Notes under the pieces: model-generated
What the model was told of the DNA's origin: nothing
What the model saw: only the letters and a program-made list of their open reading frames with translations
The model's database searches: none
Made by a program: the position numbers and the translations under genes
Part shown: piece by piece, positions 20,401 to 22,865 of the stretch
Position numbering within the stretch: position 1 is the first letter of the stretch
How the letters are laid out: each line of letters begins with the position of its first letter
Assembly (NCBI GenBank): GCA_025526995.1
Contig: JAHLKG010000052.1
Coordinates: 1-22,865, forward strand
DNA: 22,865 bases
Source of the DNA: Powellomyces hirtus
Taxonomy: Eukaryota; Chytridiomycota; Chytridiomycetes; Spizellomycetales; Powellomycetaceae
Direction of reading: 5' to 3'

Positions 20401-21027
20401 GGCGTGCACTGACTGCATCGCATGCTTGCAGATTTGGTATGACTATGTAACTTTGGAAAAGGCAGCACCCTCGTCCTCGACAGGCATCATCACCGTCAAG
20501 ACGCCTCTTGAGAAAATCCCCATTTTCCTTCGCGGGGGAAGCATTATCCCGCGTCGTGAACGCGTCCGCAGATCATCATCTCTCATGTTGCGCGATCCGT
20601 ACACATTGTGGGTGGTCCTTGACCCTGAGGTATATTCCTTTGGCACGTGTCATGTCTATGGACGTTTCGTTCAACAACTGTGTGATTTCTGTAGGGCAAA
20701 GCCAGCGGCCATCTGTACGCCGATGACGGCCACAGCTACGACTTCTGCAACGGGGCATACATTCTCAGCGAGTTCACATACTCTGATGGTACTCTCACCG
20801 CGCGCGCCATTAACAAACCCGACCTCGACTCGGATGCGATCAAAGCGCTCGGCTCACGGATTGAACGCGTTGTCATCGTGGGCTTGAAAGTGCCCGCGGA
20901 AAGAGCGCTACTTGATGGGAAAGGCGAGAGAATGGTGGAAAGCAAGAAGACTGGGCCGTTATACACGTCTACCGTCAGGGATCCGGCTGTATACCTCGGT
21001 GAATCATGGGAACTCAAGATTGTATGA
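17440..21027 (+). CDS. ROT2: Glucosidase II catalytic alpha subunit (GH31)
   Basis: ER enzyme that trims the two inner alpha-1,3-linked glucoses from N-glycans, controlling the calnexin cycle (family knowledge; ROT2 in yeast, GANAB in animals). Ten exons: 17440-18181, 18250-18346, 18397-18619, 18694-19086, 19207-19333, 19395-19817, 19879-20122, 20218-20356, 20432-20629 and 20695-21027. All are in frame, giving 972 residues, the usual length. The ATG at 17440 is chosen because a signal peptide follows ([14 protein letters not shown]). Family landmarks: [41 protein letters not shown]. Nucleophile Asp565 lies in [10 protein letters not shown] and acid/base Asp641 in WTGDN. GGADVGGF and [17 protein letters not shown] follow. 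No HDEL is expected; retention depends on the beta subunit, which is not in this window. Intact throughout. Confidence 0.97.
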
Positions 21028-21111
21028 TAATTGGCATAAATAGGACCTGAGGGAAGCGAATGTTTTATGGATAGTGTTGCGGTGCTACGTGGTTTGAAAT
21101 TTGAAGACGTC

Positions 21112-21117
21112 AATAAA
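21112..21117 (+). terminator. AATAAA polyadenylation signal of the glucosidase gene
   Basis: A consensus AATAAA lies 85 bp after the glucosidase stop codon and is followed by a T-rich stretch, the usual arrangement for 3' end processing. Confidence 0.6.
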
Positions 21118-21312
21118 CTTTATTCTCAGAAGTGGCGGCATGTAGACTCATAACAATATATGAAGCGCTCGGCACACAGTCATTAGTCACTTGGTCATCG
21201 ATCCTTATCGTGACTCAAATGAGTAAAGCCCAGTGCCATAGCATCCTTAGCCTACTTGCGACATCACAGACAGGCCAAACGAGCAGCCTCAGAACAAAAC
21301 TTGTCGACAGAA

Positions 21313-21480
21313 ATGATTCGGACATATGCTTGTCTCTTTGTTTTGTTTATTTGTGTCGTCATCGAAAGCTCGTTTGCCTGCCGAACCCGTAGCGTCAAAT
21401 GTATGATCAACCGCAGCTGGATGGACAAAATGCCAAACATTGCTGTTGTGCATCCACGATGCGATGAAGCATCCATTTGA
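21313..21480 (+). CDS. Possible small secreted Cys-containing peptide (55 aa)
   Basis: The short frame starts MIRTYACLFVLFICVVIESS and is followed by FA-C, an ideal signal-peptide pattern: basic residue, hydrophobic core and a small-residue cleavage site before Cys23. The predicted mature part is 33 residues with three cysteines (23, 30, 49) and several basic residues. No family recognised. It lies about 200 bp after the glucosidase polyadenylation signal, so an independent promoter would be needed. A frame this short can arise by chance; the signal-like N-terminus is the only positive evidence. Confidence 0.25.
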   Translation: MIRTYACLFVLFICVVIESSFACRTRSVKCMINRSWMDKMPNIAVVHPRCDEASI

Positions 21481-22707
21481 CCTGGTTTTTGTTTCGGAAC
21501 ACTTGTCGCAAGTTCTAGAATGCTGAGAAAGGGAAAAGCAGCGGTAAGCGAACATGTTTACTGATGGTTTCGATTCCAAGTCTCCCAAGTCATTGCGCTT
21601 GGTGATGATCAGTTTTTGGCATGAATGAATATAATATAAAGGTTTGTCAACATCGAGAAACTCGAATCTGACTCGTCATCGGGATCCTCATTTCATCGGG
21701 CTTTCACACACAAGAAGTCGGGCAGTCAAACTCACCATTTGAAAGAGATTTGAGTGAAGTACCTATGTCAAGGGCTTTTTGCTGTCAGAGTTGCATGCTT
21801 AACGCGAGGCTCAGATCTGAGAAACACAAAACGGGATCAGCAAATTGACTTTGACCATGTTGTTGCGCATCCGAACCAGAGTCATGGGAACCATCAGTCA
21901 TGCACTCATCTTACATAGTTGTTCAGTGCCCAGTGCTTTTGACGCCGCGTGAGAATGTCAGTTCTGCGGCGCCATCACCGCGGCTTCCCTCCTCCGATGC
22001 CAGCCATCAACAAGGGAAGGTGATGCTTACCATGAGCATACTGCGTAAGTCACAACAGAACAAGAGATCGAGGAAGTCATATGCGAGGATCTTAAGGAAC
22101 AAAGAGGAATTAGTTTCAGGTTCATTCCCAACAAATGATCATGAAACGGACGAGGTGCGGAAGAGCTCAGGATAATCCTTATTCTCAACAGACATGATTC
22201 AGCCGGTAATTCCAGCGTAGTTGTTAGTTGCCAGGATAACATCATCACAGCAGCTTCATGACCTCGTCCAGTACAACTACACTAGAAATACACACCTGTG
22301 GTCTATCGACACAGAACGCCGAAAGCTGGTCAAGACGCATCAAAGGCTATTGACGTGAACAAAAACGTCGGTCAGTCTCGCAGAGAGGATAGGTATGCGG
22401 GGGAAGGGACATTGATGTGCGCAGGGTAGTTCAGAGACGCGATTATCGTCAACAGGGTGCGTTTTTGCACCCCATCTGAGACTCTAGTTTGTTTTGATCT
22501 TGTCATTGGGTCATCAAGACGATGCCGCGCCCACCAAGTCCGGCCGAAAGGTGGATGGGAGTGATGGGATATTGGGATTGGGATGTTCGGGGAGGAGCAA
22601 ACTGACCTTGTGCAGTTCCTAGCCCATTGCAGTGGAGGAGGTCTGCGCGCACGAAGGATGATGAATGAAAGGGTGTAGAGAACGAGGATTCAAAGAGAGC
22701 ATCTTGG

Positions 22708-22714
22708 TTTTATA
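22708..22714 (-). promoter_or_regulatory. Candidate TATA box (TATAAAA) on the - strand
   Basis: Reads CCTATAAAACC on the - strand, GC-rich on its upstream side, and is followed downstream by a pyrimidine-rich leader with repeated CATTCATCATC-like sequence. The best core-promoter match in the window, but the transcript it would serve is not identified. Confidence 0.4.
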
Positions 22715-22865
22715 GGGGGCGCGGGCAAAAAAAATCGAGTGTGCTGTGCCACCCGCGTGGCGCATGAGGGCGGCACAGTCAAGGCAGGCTAAGCCACGAG
22801 GGTCAGGCGAGAATAAAAAAGCGCATCGGCCGGCCAGCCTGAGCGTTTCCTTATCCACCACAATT

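Larger units (their letters stand above)
21028..22865. other. Right-hand region with no recognisable conserved gene
   Basis: After the glucosidase 3' UTR, 1.7 kb holds only short frames. A + strand frame at 21900-22175 (91 codons) has a good internal GTAAGT at 22045 and a possible acceptor near 22118, but neither version has a recognisable product. On the - strand a TATA box near 22711 and a following C/T-rich leader suggest a promoter reading left. The first ATG after it is followed at once by a stop (ATGGGCTAG), so any gene would need a 5' UTR intron and small exons that I could not reconstruct. Confidence 0.4.

Noticed and set aside
21900..22175. A 91-codon + strand frame, possibly split by a 22045-22118 intron
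   Set aside because: The product has no recognisable feature with or without the intron, and promoter or homology evidence is lacking.

Overview
This looks like nuclear DNA from a fungus. Nearly every gene is split by short introns (about 50-120 bp) with GT..AG borders, and intergenic distances are moderate. The gene set is typical of filamentous or early-diverging fungi: a PTC7-type phosphatase, a heterotrimeric G-alpha subunit, ER glucosidase II alpha and a CCCH/RRM/RBR ubiquitin ligase. I cannot settle the phylum. The CCCH-RRM-RBR architecture resembles proteins I know from Agaricomycetes, whereas the average intron length (about 75-80 bp) would also suit a chytrid-like fungus. There are no tRNA or rRNA genes, no CRISPR array and no complete transposon that I can see.

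Layout, left to right: (1) 1-1505 (+), the 3' part of a PTC7-like mitochondrial PP2C phosphatase; (2) 2679-3467 (+), a small four-helix membrane protein in five exons; (3) 4119-4976 (-), a ParB/sulfiredoxin-fold protein with the DGHHR motif and other hallmarks of SerK/SbnI free-serine kinases; (4) 5362-6853 (+), a divergent G-alpha subunit in six exons, divergently arranged with (3); (5) 7369-8253 (+), an acidic, repeat-rich protein whose MGQCCSCF start predicts dual lipidation; (6) 8254-10463, a gene-poor stretch with a three-copy degenerate tandem repeat; (7) 10464-11715 (+), a membrane-anchored short-chain dehydrogenase whose frame is broken by extra G residues; (8) 12602-13388 (+), a small unrecognised protein with a repeated Y-[DN]-IITG motif; (9) 13699-16535 (-), a large CCCH x3 / RRM / RBR E3 ligase; (10) 17440-21027 (+), a complete 10-exon glucosidase II alpha chain; (11) 21028-22865, mostly without recognisable genes apart from a possible small secreted peptide.

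The genes do not form an evident pathway cluster. Two divergent pairs (SerK-like/G-alpha and RBR ligase/glucosidase II) may share promoters. The G-alpha protein lacks the usual N-terminal Met-Gly acylation site, while the next gene downstream has a textbook one; that pairing is suggestive but unproven. The long genes (G-alpha, RBR ligase, glucosidase II) are fully in frame, so the broken frame of the dehydrogenase stands out as local rather than general poor sequence quality. The strongest leads are the eukaryotic SerK-like protein, the dehydrogenase frame breaks, and the lipid-anchored repeat protein beside the unusual G-alpha.
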